A DNA stretch of 64,000 bases from CBDATB01 sp965199745. Lineage in GTDB: Bacteria > Bacteroidota > Bacteroidia > Cytophagales > Flammeovirgaceae. Below the pieces are notes generated by a model. That model saw nothing but the letters and a program-made list of their open reading frames with translations, did not search any database and was not told the origin of the DNA. Positions 26,989-34,845 of this stretch are shown here, in pieces. A program made the translations under genes and the position numbers. Every line of letters begins with the position of its first letter. Position 1 is the first letter of the stretch. The stretch is taken from NCBI GenBank assembly GCA_965199745.1, contig CBDATB010000005.1, positions 62,001 through 126,000 of the forward strand, given 5' to 3'.

Positions 26989-27366
26989 CTATTTAATCGT
27001 ATTTAATTTGGCCCGTATGACTACGGCAATTGAATTGGCTCTCGTTTTGGCAAGATATGCTTTCTGCCCTTTAAAGCGTTCGTCTATGGTTTGCTTAAAT
27101 AGGGCAAGCCATCTATCAAAGTGTTCTTTTCTAAGCGTAGTCTTCTGATGAAGCAATGCGTGTACTTGCAGCGGATTACCCTTGTATTTTGCCAAATGAA
27201 ATAAGGCGGTTTCCCAAAAATCATACATTTTTGGCAAGTGTTCTTGCCAATCTACTTGTGCTATATCATTAAAGATGCTGCCCAGCAAGTTGTCTTTTCT
27301 TACTGCTGTGTAAAAGGTGTCGACCAAATTTTTAATATCCTCTCTTGTTTCGATGTCTTTTTTCAT
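26989..27366 (-). CDS. Group III truncated hemoglobin
   Basis: A 125-aa globin starting at ATG 27364-27366 (MKKDIETREDIKNLVDTFY). A frame extension to 27426 exists but adds residues unlike the family. Group III features visible are the N-terminal helix with DIKNLVDTFYTAVRKD, the WQEHLPKMYDFWETALF block, the YKGNPLQVH segment before the proximal His, and LFKQTIDERFKG. Such globins bind O2 or NO and are thought to aid NO handling or oxygen delivery. It lies inside the oxidase operon just upstream of the SCO gene, which suggests co-regulation with respiration. Confidence 0.87.
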   Translation of the reverse strand: MKKDIETREDIKNLVDTFYTAVRKDNLLGSIFNDIAQVDWQEHLPKMYDFWETALFHLAKYKGNPLQVHALLHQKTTLRKEHFDRWLALFKQTIDERFKGQKAYLAKTRANSIAVVIRAKLNTIK

Positions 27367-27515
27367 TTGTTTGCACAACAATGCTTTTTTAAAGTGGTGA
27401 TAATATTCACTTCGAGACGCACACAAGCCAGACTCTGTATAAGTATTCGATATTTTTCTAAGTTCTATATGTGTCTACTACTAAAAGAAATCGTCTGTAC
27501 AAATTTCTTTGTAAA

Positions 27516-27938
27516 TTATTTGCTCGAAAACGAACCAAGTACAATCAACAATATCAGCTTAACTATTTCAAATACAACATAAATAAAATGAGTATAAGAT
27601 TTTGGTAACGGTTTGCTTTCTATCGCTTGCAAGGCGTATTGGTGTAATATAGGCAGCAGCCAGAAAATTTGAAGCAAGAGCAAAAAAGCTATGGGTATGA
27701 AAGCAAATAATACCTTTTTATCAGGATAAGAAAAAAAGTAATTAACAACTAAAATTAGCATCAAAAACAGTTCTACCTTATTTAAGGTACTAAATACTAA
27801 TCTTCCTATGCCTACGCCTAAAGCCAAAGTAATGCCAGGTGCTTTGAACTTTAAGGGTGCCTCTATAAAAGAGATACCCGTTAGTAAGCCTGCCCAAACA
27901 AAAGGAACTGCTATTTGAAATACCCTTATCATTATCAC
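27516..27938 (-). CDS. Oxidase-operon integral membrane protein of unknown function
   Basis: A 140-aa protein with about four membrane helices (IAVPFVWAGLLTGISF, FLMLILVVNYFF, VLFAFIPIAFLLLLQIFWLL and VVFEIVKLILLIVLG). No heme or metal motif is evident. Its start overlaps the CoxI stop by 4 bases, so it is translated together with the oxidase. I recall similar small membrane proteins beside Bacteroidota ba3-type oxidases but know of no tested role; an accessory or assembly factor is an inference. Confidence 0.7.
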   Translation of the reverse strand: MIMIRVFQIAVPFVWAGLLTGISFIEAPLKFKAPGITLALGVGIGRLVFSTLNKVELFLMLILVVNYFFSYPDKKVLFAFIPIAFLLLLQIFWLLPILHQYALQAIESKPLPKSYTHFIYVVFEIVKLILLIVLGSFSSK

Positions 27939-29605
27939 TTAACAGGTAGAGGATTTTCAGGTACGTAAGGCAGTGCTTCTGGCCCAATATAATTAAGAAC
28001 ATCCATAATAGCTGGAATATAGGCTATTAAAATAACAATAATCATTAATACTAGCCAAGGTTTAAATCCGTCAAGTAATGCAATACGCGGCTCGTCATGA
28101 TAGGCATCACTGACGGGAAAGACAAGGCTACCTACACTTTTAGTTTTTGAAAATAACATGCTAAAAAAACTAATAAAATACAGCACAAAAGCCAGCGTCA
28201 TAATAATTCCTCCGATAAGTGCAAGCGTGGTTGTAGGTACCCAATCAGAAGTATAAAGTGGGCTTTCGGGGTTTAAATAAGTCATACCCGTATTAGTTCG
28301 GCGAGGCTCTCCGAGTAAACCACCCCACATCAGCCCGCTGGAAAAGATAAAAATGCCTATTGTCCACAAATAAGGTACTAGGGTATTGGCGTAAGGCATA
28401 ACAATAGTTTTACCGGTTAATTTTTCTGTCAGGTAAATACTCATGCCGATAATTGCTAGAAAAACAGGACCTGCCACCGTCATGTGAAAATGCCCGGGAA
28501 TAAAAGCTGTATTATGTACCATGTTGTTAAGGCTGTACGAAGCGTTGACCAAGCCGGTAAATCCTCCGAATATAAATAAGATTAAACCACATATGAGATA
28601 AGCGAATAAGTAGCGATCTTTGTCAAAATAAGGAAGTTTAAATATCCATCCAAATAAACCCTTAGCACCGTTTTTGCGTCCGGCGTATTCCAAAGATGCT
28701 GCAACGGTAAAAGCGGTAATAAAACTGGGTAAAGCAACGCCAAGAGTAAGGATTGTCTGTACCATTTTAATACCGCGTGTAACACCTGGATCGCCAAATT
28801 GATGATGTACACCCACTGGAATAGACAAAATCAGGAAGATAAAGAAAGCTATGCGTCCAGCTAAATCCGAATAGAGCTTACCACCCGCCAATTTCGGTAG
28901 CATAGTGTAGAACATAGTGTAGGCAGGTAAAAGCCAAAAGTAAACCAGCGCATGACCAAAAAACCAGAATAAAGTACGTGCCAGTGGTACATTGATAGTA
29001 TCTGTCCAACCCATAGACCAAGGAATGAGTAACACTAAAATTTCGTACGCCACCGATAATGTACAGACAAACCACAAAGTGAAATTAACTAAAGTGCCGA
29101 TAACAGCTAAAGGAGTTTTTACTAAAGCATTTTCTTTTTTCCATTGCACATATAGCTTTATCCAGCTATAAAATGCCACCCATGAGCCTACTACCAACAA
29201 AGTAGCACCGAGATAAAATGTAGGGTGTGCTTTCAAAGGAGGATAAAAAGTGTACAATACTGATGCTTTCCCTGCCAGAGTGGCCGCTGCAGCCATTACC
29301 GTGCCAACGAGCATTAACAACATGGATGCTCTGACCAAACCGATATTCGGTTCTTTTTTCAAGAAATACGCCATACAGGCATGGCCGAAAGCCACTGCAA
29401 AAAAGGTAGTTAATACAATAGCATTAATTACGCCGTGGAGGGTTAAACCTTGATAATAATCTAATCCGGCATAAGCAGCCTGCGATAATAAACCTGCCCG
29501 ATATATCACCTGTAGAAGCCCGTGATATATCCCCAATAATAATAAGGCAATCGGTATGCTGATTTCTGCTAATATAATGTTTTTTAATGCTTTGCTAATT
29601 TTCAT
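27935..29605 (-). CDS. ba3-type (B-family) heme-copper oxidase subunit I
   Basis: The catalytic subunit of a terminal oxidase that reduces O2 to water and pumps protons, in the inner membrane. The 556-aa chain has about 13 helices and every core ligand: His57 and His374 for the low-spin heme, His218 with Tyr222 (GHALVYFW, the cross-linked CuB pair), His267-His268 for CuB and His372 (IPGHFHMTV) for the high-spin heme. GHALVYFWLLPAY and the lack of the D-channel glutamate motif point to the B family. Subunits II and IIa lie directly upstream. Confidence 0.92.
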   Translation of the reverse strand: MKISKALKNIILAEISIPIALLLLGIYHGLLQVIYRAGLLSQAAYAGLDYYQGLTLHGVINAIVLTTFFAVAFGHACMAYFLKKEPNIGLVRASMLLMLVGTVMAAAATLAGKASVLYTFYPPLKAHPTFYLGATLLVVGSWVAFYSWIKLYVQWKKENALVKTPLAVIGTLVNFTLWFVCTLSVAYEILVLLIPWSMGWTDTINVPLARTLFWFFGHALVYFWLLPAYTMFYTMLPKLAGGKLYSDLAGRIAFFIFLILSIPVGVHHQFGDPGVTRGIKMVQTILTLGVALPSFITAFTVAASLEYAGRKNGAKGLFGWIFKLPYFDKDRYLFAYLICGLILFIFGGFTGLVNASYSLNNMVHNTAFIPGHFHMTVAGPVFLAIIGMSIYLTEKLTGKTIVMPYANTLVPYLWTIGIFIFSSGLMWGGLLGEPRRTNTGMTYLNPESPLYTSDWVPTTTLALIGGIIMTLAFVLYFISFFSMLFSKTKSVGSLVFPVSDAYHDEPRIALLDGFKPWLVLMIIVILIAYIPAIMDVLNYIGPEALPYVPENPLPVK

Positions 29606-29644
29606 TTCTTTCAGGTTAGATATTTTTCTTTTTGACCAAGTATA

Positions 29645-30088
29645 TTACCTATAATTAACGATAACTTCAGCTTGCATTTGTTGGTGTCCTACTCCACAGT
29701 ATTCATGGCATAGAATTTTGTACACGCCCGGTCTATCAAAAGTTACTGTAGTTTTATTAATGCCTCCATATACTGCCATCATATTAATATTCTTTTCAGA
29801 AATATGAAAGCCATGTACCACATCCTGAGAGGTGAGAAAAAAATCAACCTCGCTGCCCACAGGCAAAAAGATTTCAGCAGGCTCAAAAGACCACATTTTC
29901 GCTACACAAAAGACCTGGAAGGTAGTACTGTCTAATTGGGTAATTTTGGGTTTGGTATAGGTAACATCATAAGGTATACATTCGGGTAAGTCGTTTTGTG
30001 AACCTCTACTTGACCAGAGTATTGCAAATAAAAATACTGTCAAAATAACACCCGTAATAGTTAATATTCTGTTCTCGTACTTATCCAT
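29645..30088 (-). CDS. ba3-type oxidase subunit II (CuA protein)
   Basis: A 147-aa subunit with one N-terminal membrane helix (about 8-25) and a periplasmic cupredoxin domain. The dinuclear CuA site is intact: His92 in VVHGFHI, Cys127, Glu129 and Cys131 in CHEYCG, His135 and Met138 in GHQQM. Short length and single helix are typical of B-family oxidases. It accepts electrons from cytochrome c and passes them to subunit I, encoded 39 bases downstream. Confidence 0.93.
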   Translation of the reverse strand: MDKYENRILTITGVILTVFLFAILWSSRGSQNDLPECIPYDVTYTKPKITQLDSTTFQVFCVAKMWSFEPAEIFLPVGSEVDFFLTSQDVVHGFHISEKNINMMAVYGGINKTTVTFDRPGVYKILCHEYCGVGHQQMQAEVIVNYR

Positions 30089-30125
30089 TTTTTAATTAAT
30101 TATTAGTAATCTTTAGAAAGAAAAA

Positions 30126-30239
30126 TCAGGCACGGTACAGCATAATGGCGTAAATACCAAACCAGATGAGAGTGCATATTATTATGAGAATGATAAAGAA
30201 AGCAATACTGCCCTTAGGAATAAAATTTTTTTTTTGCAT
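30126..30239 (-). CDS. ba3-type oxidase small subunit IIa (37 aa)
   Basis: A very short gene encoding 37 residues: a basic start (MQKKNFIPKGS), one hydrophobic helix of about 20 residues (IAFFIILIIICTLIWFGIY) and a short tail ending LYRA. Size, IPKGS start and place 37 bases upstream of subunit II match cytochrome c oxidase subunit 2A, the single-helix third subunit of ba3 oxidases, which fills the space of the missing first helix of subunit II. It begins the operon as far as can be seen. A run of ten A residues follows the ATGC at its start. Confidence 0.75.
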   Translation of the reverse strand: MQKKNFIPKGSIAFFIILIIICTLIWFGIYAIMLYRA

Positions 30240-30469
30240 AGTTTTGATTATTTTGGTAAATTTATCAACGCAGAGCAAAGCCAGAATAGAAGAATAGCAG
30301 CTAGGCTAAACGGTGTTTTAATGGTATTTATATATTGTTAGCAAAAGTGTCTTCTAACTACACGGTTCTGCATTTGCTTTCTTTTCTTCTGTAAACCTAA
30401 AAGTAAATAAAGTAAATTCAAAAACTAACGGACTTATTTCTTTTCTGTCTTCGTAATTTTCTATATTTC

Positions 30470-30817
30470 TTATTCTCCTTTCACAGTTGTGGGTTCTCCG
30501 TAGAAAAAATCACAATCTATTCTAACGTCATTAATATTCTGGATTGTAGGAATATCTGATTTTTCAGAACCATAAAATTCTTGTGTAATAAAGTATCGTT
30601 TTGTTTCCATTGGCAAAATATAAGGAAAAGGACAGTTTAAATGAGATGTATAACCATGTAAATTAGTGAATATAGTGTCATTTGTCTCATTAATAAAATA
30701 CACTTTCATTTCTGCATTCCAAACATAATCGTTTTCACTACAAGTTAGAAACAATAGGCTAAGAATAAAACTAATCCCAATTCTTAAATAGTTTATCAAG
30801 TTTATTTTCTGTAGCAT
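30470..30817 (-). CDS. Small putative lipoprotein
   Basis: A 115-aa protein with a basic N-terminus, a hydrophobic core (LRIGISFILSLLFL) and a lipobox-like LFLTCSEN, so it is probably an outer- or inner-membrane lipoprotein. The mature part (YVWNAEMKVYFINETNDTIF...) suggests a small beta-rich domain; no family is recognised. Its start overlaps the tail of the metalloprotease-like gene by 47 bases, so the two are probably a cassette. Confidence 0.5.
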   Translation of the reverse strand: MLQKINLINYLRIGISFILSLLFLTCSENDYVWNAEMKVYFINETNDTIFTNLHGYTSHLNCPFPYILPMETKRYFITQEFYGSEKSDIPTIQNINDVRIDCDFFYGEPTTVKGE

Positions 30818-31304
30818 TGTTATATCTGTTTTTAAGATTATCTCGCCAACTATCCCAAGAGGAGGTATAGCTTAAAACGTCTTCTATTTGCCTTATGGTG
30901 TTGTAGCCAGAGACTTCGTCTGTTGGTTCTTTAAATCCGTTGTTAGTGAAAGCAGTAGATTCACTATCTATCATATCGGCAACAACTAAAGTATAATTGT
31001 TATTATTCCATTCTCTTCCTTTGTATTTAGAACTAGGATATTTCATTCTAGTAAGCTCCCATTCCACGCCTCTAGCCCATGACTCTATCACTTTATCAGA
31101 CGTTCCTCCATTATTCCAATTACTTCTTCTCAATTCCCAATGGCTGGCATGGGCCAATTCGTGTATGGTAGTGGCATAAATTTCAGAACTACTGTTTTGA
31201 GGATTGTAAATTCTCAATCTAGCAAAAAATCCAAACAGTCTGCAGTCTTTGCAATGACTCCCGTTTTTATCATTATTCTGCTCAAAATGTGCCCTGATTT
31301 TCAT
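30771..31304 (-). CDS. Downstream fragment of the metalloprotease-like gene, with HELAHASHW motif
   Basis: 177 residues opening MKIRAHFEQNNDKNG, but native sequence continues upstream to about 31450 without a start. It holds the HExxH-type zinc site HELAHASHWELRR and a downstream Glu-rich helix (DKVIESWARGVEWELTRMKY) that could give the third ligand. If translated alone it would be a cytoplasmic stub, so it is probably non-functional in this form. Confidence 0.55.
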   Translation of the reverse strand: MKIRAHFEQNNDKNGSHCKDCRLFGFFARLRIYNPQNSSSEIYATTIHELAHASHWELRRSNWNNGGTSDKVIESWARGVEWELTRMKYPSSKYKGREWNNNNYTLVVADMIDSESTAFTNNGFKEPTDEVSGYNTIRQIEDVLSYTSSWDSWRDNLKNRYNNATENKLDKLFKNWD

Positions 31305-31457
31305 TTGTGGTTTCCAAAACGAATTGGTTGGAGGTCTTTTTAAGCCTTTGATATTTTGATAATAGTAATGATAAGCTGCCTGAAATATAGTTCCATGAAA
31401 CCAATGCTTTGAATGTTTGTATAAATTTACGTTCCATGGTGATTTCCTTTGGACTAT

Positions 31458-32432
31458 TTATCCATGCTTGTTTTGCAAAAAACCACCACCATTTCTCTCG
31501 AATGCTAAATTGATAGGTTCCCATACCAAACTATAATTGGCAGGTCTTTTGAGTGAACCTGTTCTAAAATATCCGTTACTATTGGTTCTTGTTGTCTTAG
31601 TGGTAAACCATCTGCTTGCTCTTACTTTTATCCCTTGTACAGGTTTCCATCCCAATTCTGTATCTTGAATTCGTACTGTTCCAGAGGGATGCCAAGGGTC
31701 TGGTTCATTCCAACATATAAACCATATACATACTCGTCTTGCTCGCATAGCTGCTTCTTTCTCTTCTTCTATTTGTATTTTTTTCTGTTCTGATAAATTG
31801 TCAGTCAAATACAAAGCAACTGTTTCTAACTTATCAAGATTATATGTTTTGGAGTACATTCTGCTGCCTTGAGTACTTTCTTCTTCACAATAACCTTCGC
31901 TGTTTTCAGGGATGAATAGCTCTGATAAAACTTCGTGTTCAATCTCAGGAAATTCATAGTCGGGTTTCACTACTGTATATTGCCAAGTGATTTGATTTTC
32001 TGCTAAATCGGAATCATGGTAATGTTCTCCTTGCTCTTCAATTTCATAGTCAAGAGGATGGTCATATAAAACTAGAGTCGTGTCTTTCTTTATAATATCT
32101 AATTCCAAAGAATCTTTGGGAAGGAAGCGTACATACAAATCTGTAGCTTTAACCTCAATTGTCTCGGAGGTTTGTCGAAATGCTCTGGCTTGTTGCGTAT
32201 TTGATAATTTTGTTTCTTTTAGAATCGTATCTAAAGCTCTTTGCATATTGACCACAGAATAAGGATTTTCAAATTGCTTACCAAGTTTAGTCATATTTTT
32301 AGTTTCAATTTGTTGTGCAGGAGAAGTAGCCTTCGTTTCAAATTCATTTTGACAGGAATAAATTACTATCCCAATTTTGGTTAATGTTTCTACTCCACTA
32401 AGTAAGTCGGACTGCTTTTTAAAAAATTGCAA
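31458..32432 (-). CDS. Upstream fragment of the metalloprotease-like gene
   Basis: 324 residues from a TTG start. Residues 24-32 (IVIYSCQNE) resemble a lipobox but with too short a hydrophobic part. After an acidic, low-complexity region comes CIWFICWNEPDPWHPSGTV and a carboxypeptidase-regulatory-like beta domain ending NSNGYFRTGSLKRPANY. The final 14 or so residues (from PINLAFERNGG) come from the shifted frame and are not native. As written it lacks the catalytic His motif. Confidence 0.55.
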   Translation of the reverse strand: MQFFKKQSDLLSGVETLTKIGIVIYSCQNEFETKATSPAQQIETKNMTKLGKQFENPYSVVNMQRALDTILKETKLSNTQQARAFRQTSETIEVKATDLYVRFLPKDSLELDIIKKDTTLVLYDHPLDYEIEEQGEHYHDSDLAENQITWQYTVVKPDYEFPEIEHEVLSELFIPENSEGYCEEESTQGSRMYSKTYNLDKLETVALYLTDNLSEQKKIQIEEEKEAAMRARRVCIWFICWNEPDPWHPSGTVRIQDTELGWKPVQGIKVRASRWFTTKTTRTNSNGYFRTGSLKRPANYSLVWEPINLAFERNGGGFLQNKHG

Positions 32433-32849
32433 CTCTTCATTATCAAACTGATTTTCAGAGGAGGAATCTTTGTTGTTTGCATTATAGAGTTAAAATTACT
32501 AACCGACAGCTGTTCTTGTTTTTCATCCTACTTCAACTTTAGGTTCAACACTTGTCGCTGACAAAAAGATATATTCCAAATAGTAAACATGCCTTTTATC
32601 ACATCACTATGTAGTAACTCAATACATCATTTTGTGTCTTTTAGTTCTGGTACTGAAACTTTTCTTCACGGGATTTTTACTGCCTTGCAATATGACTACA
32701 ATATCGGGGAAGTTTGCTAGTAGGCTAGTAGATGAAAACAACACTCTAGGTTTTCTACGCGCTTTAGTGTGTATAGTAAGCACAGCTTTTCTGCCGCGTA
32801 GACCAACCAATACTCTCTACTTCGTACCTCTTGATACACGTAGAACTCA
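32433..32849. other. Intergenic region of 417 bases with no supported gene
   Basis: Lies between the decayed metalloprotease-like gene and the 3' end of sppA, both on the minus strand. Short open frames on both strands (for example 32619-32810 and 32632-32871) have non-protein-like composition. It may contain remnants of older coding sequence, but I can match none to a family. Confidence 0.4.
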
Positions 32850-34625
32850 TCATTCAATGATCAAATCGTAAGGAAGGCGCGCTTGTGGTTTGCCCTCTAT
32901 TGCTTTTAGCTGCTTAAACTGCTGTATTGTAGCATCAACCTGATTTTGTTGTTTTATACCAAACCAGCTAAAAGCTTGCACATTTGTCGAGCGGATCAAT
33001 TCCTCTATCCAATCTTTTGGTTCAGGGTAATAAACAAGCTGGTAATCATCATTAATATCAGCTTTTTTTGCAGCAATAACAATAGCATCTTTCATATTGC
33101 CCAACACGTCAACTAATCCTTTTTCTTTGGCATCTGTGCCAGACCAGATACGCCCGCTGGCAACGGCTTTGAGTGTTTGAATATTCATTTGTCGGTCTTC
33201 GGCAGCTTTTTTTGTGAAGTTTTCATAGCCTTCATTAACGCTTTGTTGTATAATTTGCTCTTCCCATTCACTTAGTGGTCGGCTATATGCAGGGAAGTCG
33301 GAGAGCAAACCAGTATTTACCCCATCAAAGGTAATTCCCAGCTTTTTGTTAAATAATTCCGAAGTTTCTAGTAGAATAGCAAAAATACCGATAGAGCCTG
33401 TAAGCGTATTGGGAGCAGCTACAATAGTATCGCAGCCCATGGCTATGTAGTAACCACCAGAGGCTGCTACACCCGACATAGAAGCGATGACAGGTTTTTT
33501 CTTTTTCATCAACTGTATTTCACGCCATATTTTGTCGGAGGCCAATTCCGATCCGCCAGGTGAATTTACACGCAGCACAACGGCTTTAATTTTATCATCT
33601 TTCCGGATTTTGCGCAGTAGTTTACTCACGGTTTCTCCCCCTACGTTGCTGTCTTTACTTTCTCCCTCAGTTATTGTACCCTCTACGACTACAACGGCAA
33701 TTTTATTTTTGGATAATTTGCGTGAACTAGCCGTTATTTCTTTATATTTGTTATAATCAATAGACTCAATATCGTCGCCCTCTGCAAGGTGCAAACTATC
33801 TTTTAGGGCACTGAAGGCACTATCATGATAGCAGATGTCGGTAATTAATCCACAGCGCAAGGCATCCTCAGCATTTCGTATGAGCATACTATCGGAAATA
33901 TTTTCTAAGCTTTTGAAAGCAATATTTCTGCTTTCAGATACTTTTTCAAGATAGCTGCTATACAAAGCGTCAACATAGGCTTTGATCTGCTGCCGGTCTT
34001 CTTCACTCATATGATCGCTCGTATAGGACTCTGCAGCACTTTTATATTCTCCTACCTTAAAAACTCGTGGCTTGACTCCTACTTTTTCAAAAATACCTTT
34101 GTAATAAACTTTAGTGGCTGAAAGTCCGTTAAACTCTATGCTGCCTCTGGGATGCAACATAATCTTGTCGGCTACAGAAGCTAAATAATAAGCTCCTTCG
34201 CTTAGTCGCTCGCTGTAGGCATAAATAAATTTACCACTTTCCTTAAAACTAAGCAGTGAGCTTCTGATTTCTTCTATGGAAGTGAAGTTGGCATATATAT
34301 CGGTAAGCTCTAGGTATATACCTTTGATTTTGTCATCTTCAGCAGCTCGCGCAATCACCAATTTCATTTCTTTTAGACCGATAGCAGATCGTTTATCAAC
34401 AGGAATGGGAAAAAGCAAATCTAAATTTTTGAAGGGATCTTCTGCTGCTAGCTCCCGAATTGGTTCATTCAATTTAAGGACTAAAATTGAATTATCTGAT
34501 ACGTTTACCCGCTCTTCATAAGAAGAGGAAAAAGCAGCAGCAATAATACTCACACTAATGATTATTAGTACCAATGCTACAAAAACACCAAGGCAACTAG
34601 CTAGTATGTTCTTTAAAAATTGCAT
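32850..34625 (-). CDS. sppA: Signal peptide peptidase SppA, 67-kDa type
   Basis: A 591-aa membrane serine protease that degrades cleaved signal peptides. One N-terminal helix (about 10-32) anchors two tandem ClpP-like domains. The Ser-Lys dyad is split over the domains as in E. coli: Lys195 in VGEYKSAAES and Ser389 in GVAASGGYYIAMG. LRVNSPGGSE (351-360) is the second-domain oxyanion block. Length and spacing match the 67K type. A well-formed promoter (34702-34731) lies upstream in a divergent gap shared with the DUF4384 gene. Confidence 0.92.
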   Translation of the reverse strand: MQFLKNILASCLGVFVALVLIIISVSIIAAAFSSSYEERVNVSDNSILVLKLNEPIRELAAEDPFKNLDLLFPIPVDKRSAIGLKEMKLVIARAAEDDKIKGIYLELTDIYANFTSIEEIRSSLLSFKESGKFIYAYSERLSEGAYYLASVADKIMLHPRGSIEFNGLSATKVYYKGIFEKVGVKPRVFKVGEYKSAAESYTSDHMSEEDRQQIKAYVDALYSSYLEKVSESRNIAFKSLENISDSMLIRNAEDALRCGLITDICYHDSAFSALKDSLHLAEGDDIESIDYNKYKEITASSRKLSKNKIAVVVVEGTITEGESKDSNVGGETVSKLLRKIRKDDKIKAVVLRVNSPGGSELASDKIWREIQLMKKKKPVIASMSGVAASGGYYIAMGCDTIVAAPNTLTGSIGIFAILLETSELFNKKLGITFDGVNTGLLSDFPAYSRPLSEWEEQIIQQSVNEGYENFTKKAAEDRQMNIQTLKAVASGRIWSGTDAKEKGLVDVLGNMKDAIVIAAKKADINDDYQLVYYPEPKDWIEELIRSTNVQAFSWFGIKQQNQVDATIQQFKQLKAIEGKPQARLPYDLIIE

Positions 34626-34677
34626 AATTGAAATATATTATTTAAGTTTAGGAAGGTGAAATTTACGGACTGAATTT

Positions 34678-34692
34678 GTACTGAAACAGTAC
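34678..34692. repeat. Perfect inverted repeat, GTACTG-AAA-CAGTAC
   Basis: Six-base arms with a three-base spacer, just downstream of the predicted sppA start site and between two divergent genes. It could be an operator; no protein is known to bind it. Confidence 0.35.
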
Positions 34693-34701
34693 TAGAAACG
34701 T

Positions 34702-34731
34702 CAAAGGTATATAACCGTGCGTCACTATCAA
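34702..34731 (-). promoter_or_regulatory. Candidate promoter for sppA
   Basis: On the minus strand, TTG (34729-34731) is followed after exactly 19 bases by TACCTTTG (34702-34709), a full match to the Bacteroidota TTG-N19-TAnnTTTG promoter. Transcription would start near 34696, about 70 bases before the sppA ATG. Confidence 0.55.
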
Positions 34732-34739
34732 AAGATAGT
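34724..34739. repeat. Perfect inverted repeat, ACTATC-AAAA-GATAGT
   Basis: Six-base arms with a four-base spacer, overlapping the -33 element of the sppA promoter. It is a possible operator or a small hairpin; followed by TTTT on the plus strand. It differs in sequence from the inverted repeat at 34678-34692. Confidence 0.35.
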
Positions 34740-34845
34740 TTTGGAATAAAATTTGTTGTACTTTGGAGCTATAGATACTAAATAGTCATATGCTCTTTTA
34801 AAATTTAGTATCAGCATGTTTGCCAACAATTCAGAATAAACAGCT

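Larger units (their letters stand above)
30771..32432 (-). pseudogene. Zinc-metalloprotease-like secreted protein broken by two compensating frameshifts
   Basis: Two open pieces (31458-32432 and 30771-31304) lie in the same frame, separated by about 70 bases read out of frame. A base is missing near 31516-31520 and one is extra near 31446-31452, with a TAA at 31458-31460 between. Reading the shifted frames gives a continuous protein: PANYSLVWE, YQFSIREKWWWFFAKQAW, then PWNVNLYKHSKHWFHGTIF and AAYHYYYQNIKGLKRPPTN. The repaired product would be about 550 aa with a regulatory-like beta domain (GTVRIQDTELGWKPVQGIKV) and an HELAHASHW zinc site. The N-terminus is also odd: it must start at TTG 32432 and lacks a convincing signal peptide. 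Confidence 0.7.

Noticed and set aside
32619..32871. Overlapping short open frames on both strands in the sppA/metalloprotease gap
   Set aside because: Composition is not protein-like, no motif is seen, and neither frame has a family resemblance; most likely chance.
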